Source: Pontiellaceae bacterium B1224 (GTDB lineage Bacteria > Verrucomicrobiota > Kiritimatiellia > Kiritimatiellales > Pontiellaceae). Taken from it: a stretch of 64,000 nt of DNA. This document shows positions 26,684 to 34,006 of the stretch, piece after piece. How positions within the stretch are numbered: the stretch's first letter is position 1; the number at the start of each line of letters is the position of its first letter. Position numbers and translations under genes: made by a program. Where the stretch lies: contig JAROBA010000019.1 in the NCBI GenBank assembly GCA_029432815.1, forward strand, positions 1 through 64,000. The letters run 5' to 3'. The notes under the pieces were generated by a model. It did no database searches. It was not told the DNA's origin and saw only the letters and a program-made list of their open reading frames with translations.

Positions 26684-28231
26684 ATGAAGAGATTATGGTG
26701 TGTTTGCGTTGTTACATCCGCTTTAGCGGTGGCCATGGTTTCGGCAGAACCGAAGAAGCCACCTGTGGTGAGCTCGTCGAAACCAAACATCCTGCTTATT
26801 ATGGTGGATGATATGGGCTATTCGGATATCGGGTGCTACGGCGGGGAAATCCAAACGCCCAACATCGACTCGCTGGCGGAAAACGGGGTGCGGTTCCGGC
26901 ACTTTTATAATAACGCAAAATGCGGCGCGAGCCGGGTCAGCCTGCTGATGGGGCGTTCTAATATTGAAGCCTCCCAGCGAAGCTATGCCAATCCAACCCT
27001 TGGAAATGTGCTGCAAAGCGCGGGGTATCACACGTATTGCTCGGGGAAAAACCACTCCTCGGTGAATCTTTTTGAACGAGGCTTTGATCATTATTACGGG
27101 CTGCGGGACGGGATGTGCAACCACTTTAATCCCGGCCTGCAGCGGGAAGGTGAACCCGATCCGAAAAGCAAGAAGGACTCGCGTACCTGGTGCGATGATG
27201 CGCTGACCTTTGAGACCTCAGATCCGGCGTATCAGCATTATTTCCCCAAAGGGTTTTACACGACCGACGCCTTTACCAGCAAAGGGCTTGAATACCTGAA
27301 CGAATGGGAAAAGGAAAAGACCGGAAACCCTTTCTTCCTCTATCTGGCCTACACCGCTCCGCACGATCCGCTGCAGGCCTGGCCGCGGGACATTACCAAA
27401 TATAAAGGTGTGTATGATGCGGGGTACGGCGCGATCCGGCAGGCACGCTATGAGAAGCAGCAGGCGATAGGACTGCTGGATCCGGCAACCTCTCCGCTCT
27501 CGCCGGCAACGCATGAAGACTGGTCTTTGCTGAAGGCCGATGAACAAGCCGAGCGGGCGCGAATCATGGAGACCCATGCCGCAATGATCGACTGCATCGA
27601 CCAGCGAATCGGAGACGTGATTCAGAAGCTCAAAGCCATGGGGGTGTATGAAAACACCCTGATCCTTTTCTGTGCGGATAACGGGGCAGAAAAGATAGGG
27701 CCGGGGAAGGCTGCTGAAGATATAGGTACCCTCGATACGTTTTACGCGATCGGCAGGGACTGGAGTAATGTGGCCAACACGCCGCACCGGATGCATAAGC
27801 TCAGCGCCTACAATGGCGGCTCACGAACCCCCATGATTCTCCACTGGCCGAACGGCATCAAGAATCCGGGGCGATTTACGGATAAGTTCGGACACCTCTA
27901 CAACGTCATGCCGACCCTGCTGGAGCTTTCCGGCGCGGAATACCCGGAAACGTTCAATGGCGTTTCCGGTCGTAAAATTCTCGGGGACAGCTTTGTGGAT
28001 GTCCTCTACGACCAGCCGATCACGCATCAGGACACCACCTACATGAATCGGGGCGGACAGGCGTTCATCATTGATGGCGGCTGGAAGCTGGTAACGGAAA
28101 ACGGCAAGGACTGGAGTCTGTATAATCTGAACGAAGAGGAAACAGAAATCACCGACCTCTCTAAAAAAGAGCCGGAGCGATTCCGCACACTGCTTGCAAA
28201 ATACCACGCCTGGAGAGCCTCGCTTAAATAG
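26684..28231 (+). CDS. secreted S1-family sulfatase with CGASR signature (5)
   Basis: This is a sulfatase of the same fold as the others, with NILLIMVDDMGYSD, CSGKNHSS, YLAYTAPHDPLQ and FCADNGAEK blocks. The signature at C80 is CGASR, with Ala where the other four have Pro (CSPSR or CTPSR). Ala is tolerated at this position in some family members, so the enzyme is probably still active, but formylglycine formation may be less efficient. The GKWH block reads GKNHSS, so a usual substrate-binding Trp is missing. A signal peptide ends VSAEPK. It follows the esterase by two bases. Confidence 0.9.
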   Translation: MKRLWCVCVVTSALAVAMVSAEPKKPPVVSSSKPNILLIMVDDMGYSDIGCYGGEIQTPNIDSLAENGVRFRHFYNNAKCGASRVSLLMGRSNIEASQRSYANPTLGNVLQSAGYHTYCSGKNHSSVNLFERGFDHYYGLRDGMCNHFNPGLQREGEPDPKSKKDSRTWCDDALTFETSDPAYQHYFPKGFYTTDAFTSKGLEYLNEWEKEKTGNPFFLYLAYTAPHDPLQAWPRDITKYKGVYDAGYGAIRQARYEKQQAIGLLDPATSPLSPATHEDWSLLKADEQAERARIMETHAAMIDCIDQRIGDVIQKLKAMGVYENTLILFCADNGAEKIGPGKAAEDIGTLDTFYAIGRDWSNVANTPHRMHKLSAYNGGSRTPMILHWPNGIKNPGRFTDKFGHLYNVMPTLLELSGAEYPETFNGVSGRKILGDSFVDVLYDQPITHQDTTYMNRGGQAFIIDGGWKLVTENGKDWSLYNLNEEETEITDLSKKEPERFRTLLAKYHAWRASLK

Positions 28232-28259
28232 CCTTAAACAAACTGCCGGGGAAAAGTTG

Positions 28260-29105
28260 ATGCATATATTTTTTAGATCGCTGTATTTCATCCTGATGGG
28301 GCTGGCTTTGCCGGGGATGGTTTTGTCCGCATCGGAACTTACGTTCGACGGTTCCGGCCGTCCGGAAAAGCTGGTGCTGGGCGATAAAGATTTTCATGAA
28401 TCCGATTCTTCCGAGGGCTTTGTGTTGCGCCATTCAAAGGACGGTGAGGAAACGGAGATACCTCTGAGCAAGATCATCGTTTCACGTAACCGGTTCCGGG
28501 TTGCCGCCCCGGAAGGAAAACCGAATTTTACATTTCAAATCGATGCCTATCCCCATCATCTGGCACTCCATTTACTGGATGTGCAGGGGATCGGAACGGG
28601 GTTGGATTACAGCTTGAGTCTTCAGCTAGAATCGGAAGAAATCGCGGCTTATAGGCTAAATGATCTGATGACGGCCCGGGGAGCCGTTAGACGAAATAAA
28701 AATACCGAGCTGACCTGGCCAACGCTTTGGGCAAGGCCACGTGGTGATGGATCTCGCGGCAGCGTGGTGCTCTATGATAATCGGCTTACCGGCAGCGAGC
28801 TTGATGCGGTGTTGGCCGAGATTTGGTCGGCTCAGGCCGCGGCGGGGCACATGGTGAAGCCGACGGTTCAATCGTGGACCGAAACCGACGTGCTGGTGTG
28901 GGTTGATCGCTGGGTGGACAAATTCAGAACGATTGCCGTGGTGAGCGTGGATCCGGATAAGTCGGAAGCGGACCTCTATGAATTGACGGATAAATACGTG
29001 ATTCCCAACCGGGTCAGGGCCCTTTCAGGCACTACACAAAAAATCCCGCACTGCAAATCAACGACTTACAGCAAAAAGCGTATCAAGTCGTGGAAAAAAA
29101 GTTGA
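28260..29105 (+). CDS. secreted protein of unknown function, possibly truncated
   Basis: The 281-residue protein starts with a signal peptide (IFFRSLYFILMGLALPGMVLS). The body is predicted mostly beta, with the motifs ELTFDGSGRPEKL and VVLYDNRLTGSELD, and no family I recognise. The ATG at 28260 has GGGGAAAAG upstream and lies 28 bases after the last sulfatase. From about residue 258 (ALSGTTQKIP) the composition turns to lysine- and serine-rich and the domain seems to stop short. The gene may be the N-terminal remnant of a longer enzyme cut at the end of the cluster. Function cannot be given. Confidence 0.6.
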   Translation: MHIFFRSLYFILMGLALPGMVLSASELTFDGSGRPEKLVLGDKDFHESDSSEGFVLRHSKDGEETEIPLSKIIVSRNRFRVAAPEGKPNFTFQIDAYPHHLALHLLDVQGIGTGLDYSLSLQLESEEIAAYRLNDLMTARGAVRRNKNTELTWPTLWARPRGDGSRGSVVLYDNRLTGSELDAVLAEIWSAQAAAGHMVKPTVQSWTETDVLVWVDRWVDKFRTIAVVSVDPDKSEADLYELTDKYVIPNRVRALSGTTQKIPHCKSTTYSKKRIKSWKKS

Positions 29106-29397
29106 ATTTGAGCGTTTTCCAACGACCTAATAAGAAACTTGGGTTAGGGTATCCAGTAGATCGTATTCCTTTTAATCCGACGACCTCTTTTTAAAAACAT
29201 GTATCTGCGAGAGAGGGTAATTTCCAAAACGTTCGCCTGATTAGCATCAATGAGCGGTTTCGTTCCAGGGTGCGGGTTATATAAATGCTTTTTTCCTCCC
29301 TCTTTCCAGTCATTAGAAAACCTGCCCTGTCAGGGCTGCATCTGCTGCATGTTTCGGAATAATCAAAAAATGGTATATGGTGATCATAGTTATCGGG

Positions 29398-29413
29398 TTT
29401 AGGCGCGCCTAAA
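29398..29413. promoter_or_regulatory. 16-bp palindrome, distal metalloregulator-like box
   Basis: TTTAGGCGCGCCTAAA is a perfect palindrome. Its TTAGG/CCTAA half-sites resemble the ends of DtxR/IdeR-type boxes. Its centre is 41.5 bp, about four helical turns, from the centre of the second palindrome at 29440-29454. It lies just upstream of the -35 box. Confidence 0.5.
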
Positions 29414-29429
29414 AAAATAATGAATAGCG

Positions 29430-29457
29430 TTGACCTTAATTAGATAATATCTAAATT
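29430..29457 (+). promoter_or_regulatory. promoter of the iron operon with embedded operator
   Basis: TTGACC (29430-29435), a 16-base spacer and TAAATT (29452-29457). The perfect palindrome TTAGATAATATCTAA (29440-29454) sits between the two boxes and overlaps the -10, where a bound repressor would block polymerase. The likely repressor is the DtxR-family protein encoded at 2501. Confidence 0.55.
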
Positions 29458-29485
29458 CGCATGCAATTTAAGCCGGGAACGAAAA

Positions 29486-29677
29486 ATGGCGGATTGTCAC
29501 GAAGATGTAAAAAAACGGATGAATGCTTTGTACAACATGTTGATTGAACATGATGGATACGGCGAGATGTCGATTGATTTCAAGATCCTCAAAAAGGGGC
29601 AGAAGGAAGTCATTATTCGTTGTGGGAAGCAATATCGCTATGTGGTGGAAAGTTCCAAGAATTGTTTGAAGGGCTAA
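29486..29677 (+). CDS. small protein at the head of the iron operon
   Basis: The 63-residue cytoplasmic protein has charged helices and then beta segments (MSIDFKILKKGQKEVIIRCGKQYRYVV). It has two or three cysteines, no signal peptide and no family I recognise. It starts 29 bases downstream of the predicted -10 and precedes the porin and feo genes, so it is probably made under iron control with them. A GC-rich short hairpin (CGGGG TGG CCCCG) follows it. Confidence 0.55.
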   Translation: MADCHEDVKKRMNALYNMLIEHDGYGEMSIDFKILKKGQKEVIIRCGKQYRYVVESSKNCLKG

Positions 29678-29766
29678 TTGCTGTCGGGGTGGCCCCGAGG
29701 CGGAATGATAGTAATTTAGAAAGCACTGCGGTCCTGTGAGTGGACGCTGTTTTTTTAAAGGGAAAA

Positions 29767-30789
29767 ATGAAAAATATTAAGGGAATGGTGTTGATTGGCG
29801 CATTGATTGCGATGTGTGGAAATGGATATGCGCAAAGCGCGGAAGCGTTTGAAAAGGTGGGCGCAATGACCCAGAAGGGAGTTGAATCTTTCGAATGGGG
29901 GCTGCTTTTTGAAGCAGAAGGGTATTATGCAAAAACGGGCGATGCTTCTGAAAGCGATATAACCCTTGCTACGGTTGAATTTGTTGCCGAGACAATGGTT
30001 ACTGAATGGCTGGGCACTCACGTTGGTCTGCTCTGGGAAGAGGACGACACCGATCCATTTGCGCTGGATGAAGGCTTTATCTCTATTGGAATCGATTATT
30101 ATACGCAGCTTGGAAAGTACTATTTGCCGTTCGGTAATTTTGAAACGGCCTTCATCTCCGATCCGCTGACGCTGGAACTGGGGGAAATCAACAAAAGCTC
30201 TGCTCTGATTGGGTATCGTAATAATAAATATTTCGATGTCAGTGCCGGCGTTTTCCAGGGCTATGATGAAGACGTTATTCAATGTGGCTATGGGGCCGTT
30301 AATGCCTTTATCGGTGAAACAGCCGTTGTCGGTGCCTATATTTTGTCTGATATTCTCGAAACAGACGGGTTTGCAGATCTGAAAGCGGACAGCGAATCCG
30401 GTGCGCCCGGGGCAGGGGTGTTTGCAAATATTTATCTCGGCGCTGTGATGTTAAATGCGGAATTCATCACGGCAGTTTCTGATGTCACGTACTTTGGTAT
30501 GGACTATCAGCCCATGGCCTACAATATCGAAGGTTCCGTCAGTTTTGCTGAAAAATGGCTGGCCGGTCTGAAGCTCGAGGGCTCTAGCGATTTCATGAAT
30601 GAGGGCGTAGATTCGACGGGTAATGACATTGTTGACAGCCTGGGTTTCTTTCACGAAACCGGTGTTGGCGGCGTTGTTTCCTATGGCTTTCATGAGAATG
30701 CGAAGATCGGTCTGGAATACATGAGGCTGATCGATAAAGACGCGGACGACTCGGATCTGATTACCGTTCAGATCGCATTGGAAATTTAA
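29767..30789 (+). CDS. LbtU-like outer-membrane porin
   Basis: A signal peptide ends GNGYAQSAE. The rest has the alternating hydrophobic pattern and aromatic girdles of a 14-18-strand beta-barrel, and ends in an amphipathic strand (TVQIALEI). The pattern, with ITLATVEF, SIGIDYYTQLGKYYLPFGNFE and a C-terminal IGLEYMRLI strand, resembles the LbtU family of siderophore-linked porins. The ATG at 29767 is preferred over one at 29740 because AAAGGG precedes it and the signal peptide then begins MKNIKG. Placed between the regulated promoter and feoA, it may admit iron to the periplasm. Substrate is inferred. Confidence 0.75.
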   Translation: MKNIKGMVLIGALIAMCGNGYAQSAEAFEKVGAMTQKGVESFEWGLLFEAEGYYAKTGDASESDITLATVEFVAETMVTEWLGTHVGLLWEEDDTDPFALDEGFISIGIDYYTQLGKYYLPFGNFETAFISDPLTLELGEINKSSALIGYRNNKYFDVSAGVFQGYDEDVIQCGYGAVNAFIGETAVVGAYILSDILETDGFADLKADSESGAPGAGVFANIYLGAVMLNAEFITAVSDVTYFGMDYQPMAYNIEGSVSFAEKWLAGLKLEGSSDFMNEGVDSTGNDIVDSLGFFHETGVGGVVSYGFHENAKIGLEYMRLIDKDADDSDLITVQIALEI

Positions 30790-30809
30790 TTTAGGATAGT
30801 GAGGACGAA

Positions 30810-31037
30810 ATGAAGCTCAGAGCAATGAAAGTTGGTTCAATTGGTGCAGTCTCGAAATTTACAACGTCGGACCCGCAATACCGCCAGAAACTGCTGCGTA
30901 TGGGATTGACCCGTAGCGCTGAATTTAAGGTGGTACGGAAAGCTCCGTTTGGAGGCCCGATTGAAATCGAGGTCAAAGGCTCTCGCTTGGTGCTTCGTTC
31001 TGATGAAGCCGATGCATTTGAGGTTGAAACAAAATGA
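30810..31037 (+). CDS. feoA: ferrous iron transport protein A
   Basis: The 75-residue SH3-like protein has the family's typical flow: LRAMKVGSIGAVSKF, QKLLRMGLTRSAEFKVVRKAPFGGPIEIEVKGSRLVLR. FeoA is a small cytoplasmic partner that supports FeoB. The stop overlaps the feoB start (ATGA-type). It follows the porin by 20 bases, with GTGAGGA as ribosome binding site. Confidence 0.93.
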   Translation: MKLRAMKVGSIGAVSKFTTSDPQYRQKLLRMGLTRSAEFKVVRKAPFGGPIEIEVKGSRLVLRSDEADAFEVETK

Positions 31038-33334
31038 GTAATTTAAAAATTGCCCTGGTGGGTAATCCAAACAGTGGAAAAACCACCGTTTTTAATGCGC
31101 TGACGGGCTCGAAGCAGCAGGTCGGAAACTGGCCGGGTGTTACCGTCGAGCGGGTTGTCGGACAGTTTTGCCACTGCGATTCCACGGTAGAGGCCACTGA
31201 TTTACCGGGGATCTATTCCTTCTCGGCACTTTCTCCCGATGAAGAGGTCGCTCGGGCGCATATTCTGTTTGATACGCCCGATGTGGTGGTGAACGTGATC
31301 GATGCCTCGAATCTCGAGCGCAATCTTTATCTGACGACGCAGTTGCTGGAAATGGACGTGCCGGTTGTTGTTGCGCTGAATATGATGGATATGGCCAAGC
31401 AACGCGGTATTCGGATTGAGCTTGATCATCTGGCAACGCATTTGGGTTGTCCGGTCATCCCTCTGGTTGCCTCGAAGAAGAAGGGGATTGAAGAGCTTCA
31501 GTCCGCGATATGCCAAATCAGCAAAACGGGGCATACGCCCGGTGTACGCGTCGCCTATGAAAAGGATATCGAGAAAGTCCTCCAATCCTTGGAAATCAGT
31601 TTGGGCGATGTTGCTCTCACGAAAAAAGTATCGCCGCGCTGGCTTGCCATTAAACTGCTCGAAAAAGATGACCTGGCAAGAGACATCATTGGGGCTGACG
31701 AAGCGTTGTTGCCAGACCTCAATCAGCAGCTGAAAAAGGTGGAGCGAATCGTTGGCGAAGATACGGATATGATCATCGCCGATGGGCGCTACGGTTTCAT
31801 TCACGGCTTGGCACGCGATGTGACCGCAGGGAGCGATAAAGTCCGGAAAACCTTTTCCGATATCGTTGATAAAGTCGTTCTCAACAAGGTGCTCGGTTTC
31901 CCGATTTTCTTTTTTGTGATGTATCTGGTGTTTGCCATCACGATTAACGTCGGCGGCCCGTTCATCGACTTTTTCGATGGCCTTTGTGGAACCATTTTCG
32001 TGGATGGTTTTGCTCACCTGCTCAATGCCATCCACACCCCGGAGTGGTTGGTGGCCATTCTGGCAGAAGGTATTGGCGGAGGTATTCAAACGGTATCAAC
32101 CTTTATCCCGCCAATCTTTTTCATTTTTCTGTGTCTATCCTTTTTGGAAGACTCGGGCTATATGTCGCGAGCGGCCTTTGTGATGGACCATTTTCTGCGG
32201 AAAATCGGTTTGCCGGGAAAGGCCTTTATTCCAATGATGGTAGGCTTCGGCTGTAATGTGCCGGGTATTATGGCAACGCGGACACTGGAAAGTCATCGTG
32301 ACCGGATTCTCGCGATTCTGATGAATCCGTTTATGTCGTGCGGCGCCCGTCTTCCGGTATACACCCTGTTTGCTGCGGCCTTCTTTCCACAAAAGGGCGG
32401 GATTGTGATATTCGGGATTTATATGATCGGCATTGCGCTGGCCATTGTGACCGGCCTGCTGTTCAAGCGGACCCTTCTAAAAGGCGAAGCCTCCAGTTTT
32501 GTGATGGAACTCCCGCCGTATCATATGCCGACCTTCAGCGGGGTGATGTATCATACCTGGCACCGATTGAGTTCCTTCCTGATTAAAGCCGGGAAGGTAA
32601 TCCTGCTGATCGTTGCCGTTCTCGGATTTCTGAACTCGATGGGAACCGACGGTTCGTTTGGTAATAACGATTCAAAGAGCTCGGTGCTCAGCGCCATGAG
32701 TCGGGCTGTTACACCGGTTTTCCGACCGATGGGAATCGAAGATGAAAACTGGCCGGCCACCGTTGGCCTCTTTACCGGAATTTTTGCCAAAGAGGCCGTA
32801 GTCGGAACACTTGACTCCATCTATGCCCAGCTGGAATTCCAGGAAAATGAGGAAATCACCTCCGAAGAAGCTGCGCCGACGTTTGATTTCTGGGGCGGTA
32901 TCATTGCGGCCTTTGCAGCCATTCCGGAAGGATTCGAAGGATTCTTTGATGGGCTGAAGGATCCGCTTGGTTTGTCGGGGGCCATGGACGAACTGCATGA
33001 TACGGATACGAATCAGTATTCCACTATGGTTGCGCGTTTTGGCGAGCACGGGCCACAGGCCGCTTTTGCCTATCTGCTGTTCATTCTGATTTATGCTCCA
33101 TGCGTTGCCGCACTCGCGGCCATTGCCCGCGAGATTGGAATGAAGTGGATGATATTCGCTGTCACCTATCTCACGGTACTGGCGTGGGTCATTTCCACGG
33201 CCTATTACCAGTTTGCAACCTTCAGTGCACACCCGGCTTCTGCAGCTGGCTGGCTGGGGCTATGCGCGGGAATTCTGATTACGTTCTATATCGGTCTGCG
33301 ATTGGCGGGCGACAAAGCCGTAAAAAATGCTTAG
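31034..33334 (+). CDS. feoB: ferrous iron transport protein B
   Basis: FeoB is the inner-membrane Fe(II) importer with a cytoplasmic G domain. The G domain has G1 GNPNSGKT (10-17), the NWPGVTVE switch, G3 DLPG (56-59) and G4 NMMD (116-119). A helical linker follows, then about eight or more membrane helices carrying the two Gate-type cores with GFGCNVPGIMATR and CGARLPVYTLFAA. The 766-residue length is usual for a single-chain FeoB. It overlaps feoA upstream and the FeoC-like gene downstream by 8 bases. It carries one near copy of the dispersed palindrome (31580). Confidence 0.96.
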   Translation: MSNLKIALVGNPNSGKTTVFNALTGSKQQVGNWPGVTVERVVGQFCHCDSTVEATDLPGIYSFSALSPDEEVARAHILFDTPDVVVNVIDASNLERNLYLTTQLLEMDVPVVVALNMMDMAKQRGIRIELDHLATHLGCPVIPLVASKKKGIEELQSAICQISKTGHTPGVRVAYEKDIEKVLQSLEISLGDVALTKKVSPRWLAIKLLEKDDLARDIIGADEALLPDLNQQLKKVERIVGEDTDMIIADGRYGFIHGLARDVTAGSDKVRKTFSDIVDKVVLNKVLGFPIFFFVMYLVFAITINVGGPFIDFFDGLCGTIFVDGFAHLLNAIHTPEWLVAILAEGIGGGIQTVSTFIPPIFFIFLCLSFLEDSGYMSRAAFVMDHFLRKIGLPGKAFIPMMVGFGCNVPGIMATRTLESHRDRILAILMNPFMSCGARLPVYTLFAAAFFPQKGGIVIFGIYMIGIALAIVTGLLFKRTLLKGEASSFVMELPPYHMPTFSGVMYHTWHRLSSFLIKAGKVILLIVAVLGFLNSMGTDGSFGNNDSKSSVLSAMSRAVTPVFRPMGIEDENWPATVGLFTGIFAKEAVVGTLDSIYAQLEFQENEEITSEEAAPTFDFWGGIIAAFAAIPEGFEGFFDGLKDPLGLSGAMDELHDTDTNQYSTMVARFGEHGPQAAFAYLLFILIYAPCVAALAAIAREIGMKWMIFAVTYLTVLAWVISTAYYQFATFSAHPASAAGWLGLCAGILITFYIGLRLAGDKAVKNA

Positions 33335-33554
33335 TGGAATTCTAAAACTGCTTAACGAGCGCGAGGGGGCTCTTTCCGTACAGGAAATCAGCCTCGCGCT
33401 CGATATTGAGTCGAGCGCGTTGCATCCAATGCTTGGAATGCTCGAGCAGAAAGGACGCATTGTGAAAGTGGAGCTGCCCTGCGGCACCGGCTGTGCCGGC
33501 GGCTGCACCAAAGCCGACTCGATGACGTTCTATAAGCTGAAACGTGAGGCGTGA
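33327..33554 (+). CDS. FeoC-like winged-helix protein with three cysteines
   Basis: This 75-residue protein has a winged-helix fold pattern (LNEREGALSVQEISLALDIE, then ALHPMLGMLEQKGRIVKV). A wing loop follows with C52, C56 and C60 spaced as CxxxCxxxC. FeoC proteins of enteric bacteria are similar in size and position and can bind an Fe-S cluster with wing cysteines. The overlap with feoB by 8 bases supports translation coupling. The likely role is oxygen- or iron-dependent regulation of FeoB, by analogy. Identity is by position and pattern. Confidence 0.75.
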   Translation: MLSGILKLLNEREGALSVQEISLALDIESSALHPMLGMLEQKGRIVKVELPCGTGCAGGCTKADSMTFYKLKREA

Positions 33555-33600
33555 TTTCTATTGATGGATTTCCAGGCATTGGAAAAAAATCACGCCTCAC
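33544..33600. terminator. nested inverted repeat between convergent genes
   Basis: An outer perfect 14-bp repeat, GTGAGGCGTGATTT (33544-33557) with AAATCACGCCTCAC (33587-33600), encloses a 29-base loop. The loop contains the dispersed palindrome TTTCCAGGCATTGGAAA (33569-33585). The left arm starts inside the last codons of the FeoC-like gene. Its place between convergent genes suggests a two-way transcript end. Confidence 0.55.
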
Positions 33601-33617
33601 ACCTCACGCCTCACGCC
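33590..33617. repeat. short CACGCCT tandem tract
   Basis: The motif CACGCCT occurs three times (from 33591, near 33603-33615) separated by AC or A, with an extra CACCT between. The tract ends at the stop of the convergent DUF2721 gene. Confidence 0.55.
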
Positions 33618-34006
33618 TATTGCATATCGCTGAGGTGAAGTTCGAGTGCCCGCACAGAGATCAGAATTTCATGGATTGAGGCTCCGAGAGAGGCGATCAG
33701 TAACAGCAAAGCCGCGCCGAAAACAATCTCCGCTGTTCCGATCCAGTTTACATAGATCAGGAACATGCAGAGCACACAAAGCAACAGGCTGCTGACGCCC
33801 AGCACCTGCATCGCCCGGATTAGATAGAGCCGCGTACGCAGGTTTTCAATCTGCTGCCGTAAAACGTCCTCCGGATTATTCCGAAACGTTTCATGCAGCT
33901 GCCGCACCAGTGCCGCGTACGAAAGAAACCGGTTGGTATAGGCCAGCAGGATTAACGAGATGGCGGAAAAGAGCAGGGCGGGCGTGGTCAGTGTTAAATG
34001 GTTCAT
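33617..34006 (-). CDS. DUF2721-family membrane protein
   Basis: The 129-residue protein opens with the family's typical TPALLFSAISLILLAYTNRFLSYA. After a cytoplasmic helix (VRQLHETFRNNPEDVLRQQIENLRTRLYLIRAMQ) it has two further membrane helices. Members are small inner-membrane proteins of unknown function. Its first codon overlaps the stop of the upstream lipoprotein hydrolase gene, so the two form an operon. Confidence 0.85.
   Translation of the reverse strand: MNHLTLTTPALLFSAISLILLAYTNRFLSYAALVRQLHETFRNNPEDVLRQQIENLRTRLYLIRAMQVLGVSSLLLCVLCMFLIYVNWIGTAEIVFGAALLLLIASLGASIHEILISVRALELHLSDMQ

Larger units (their letters stand above)
29106..29485. other. 380-base gap between polysaccharide and iron operons
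   Basis: No gene is supported. Just upstream, at the 3' end of the last gene, there is an ACGACTT (29061) / AAGTCGT (29085) inverted repeat with a 17-base loop and no T-tract. The gap's right part holds two perfect palindromes and a promoter, listed separately. Confidence 0.5.

Noticed and set aside
29061-29091. Integration (att) site at the end of the polysaccharide operon
   Set aside because: Only a short inverted repeat is seen; there is no integrase, no tRNA and no matching direct repeat in the window.
33590-33617. CRISPR-like repeat
   Set aside because: The repeated unit is seven to nine bases with no real spacers and no cas genes; it is a simple tandem tract.
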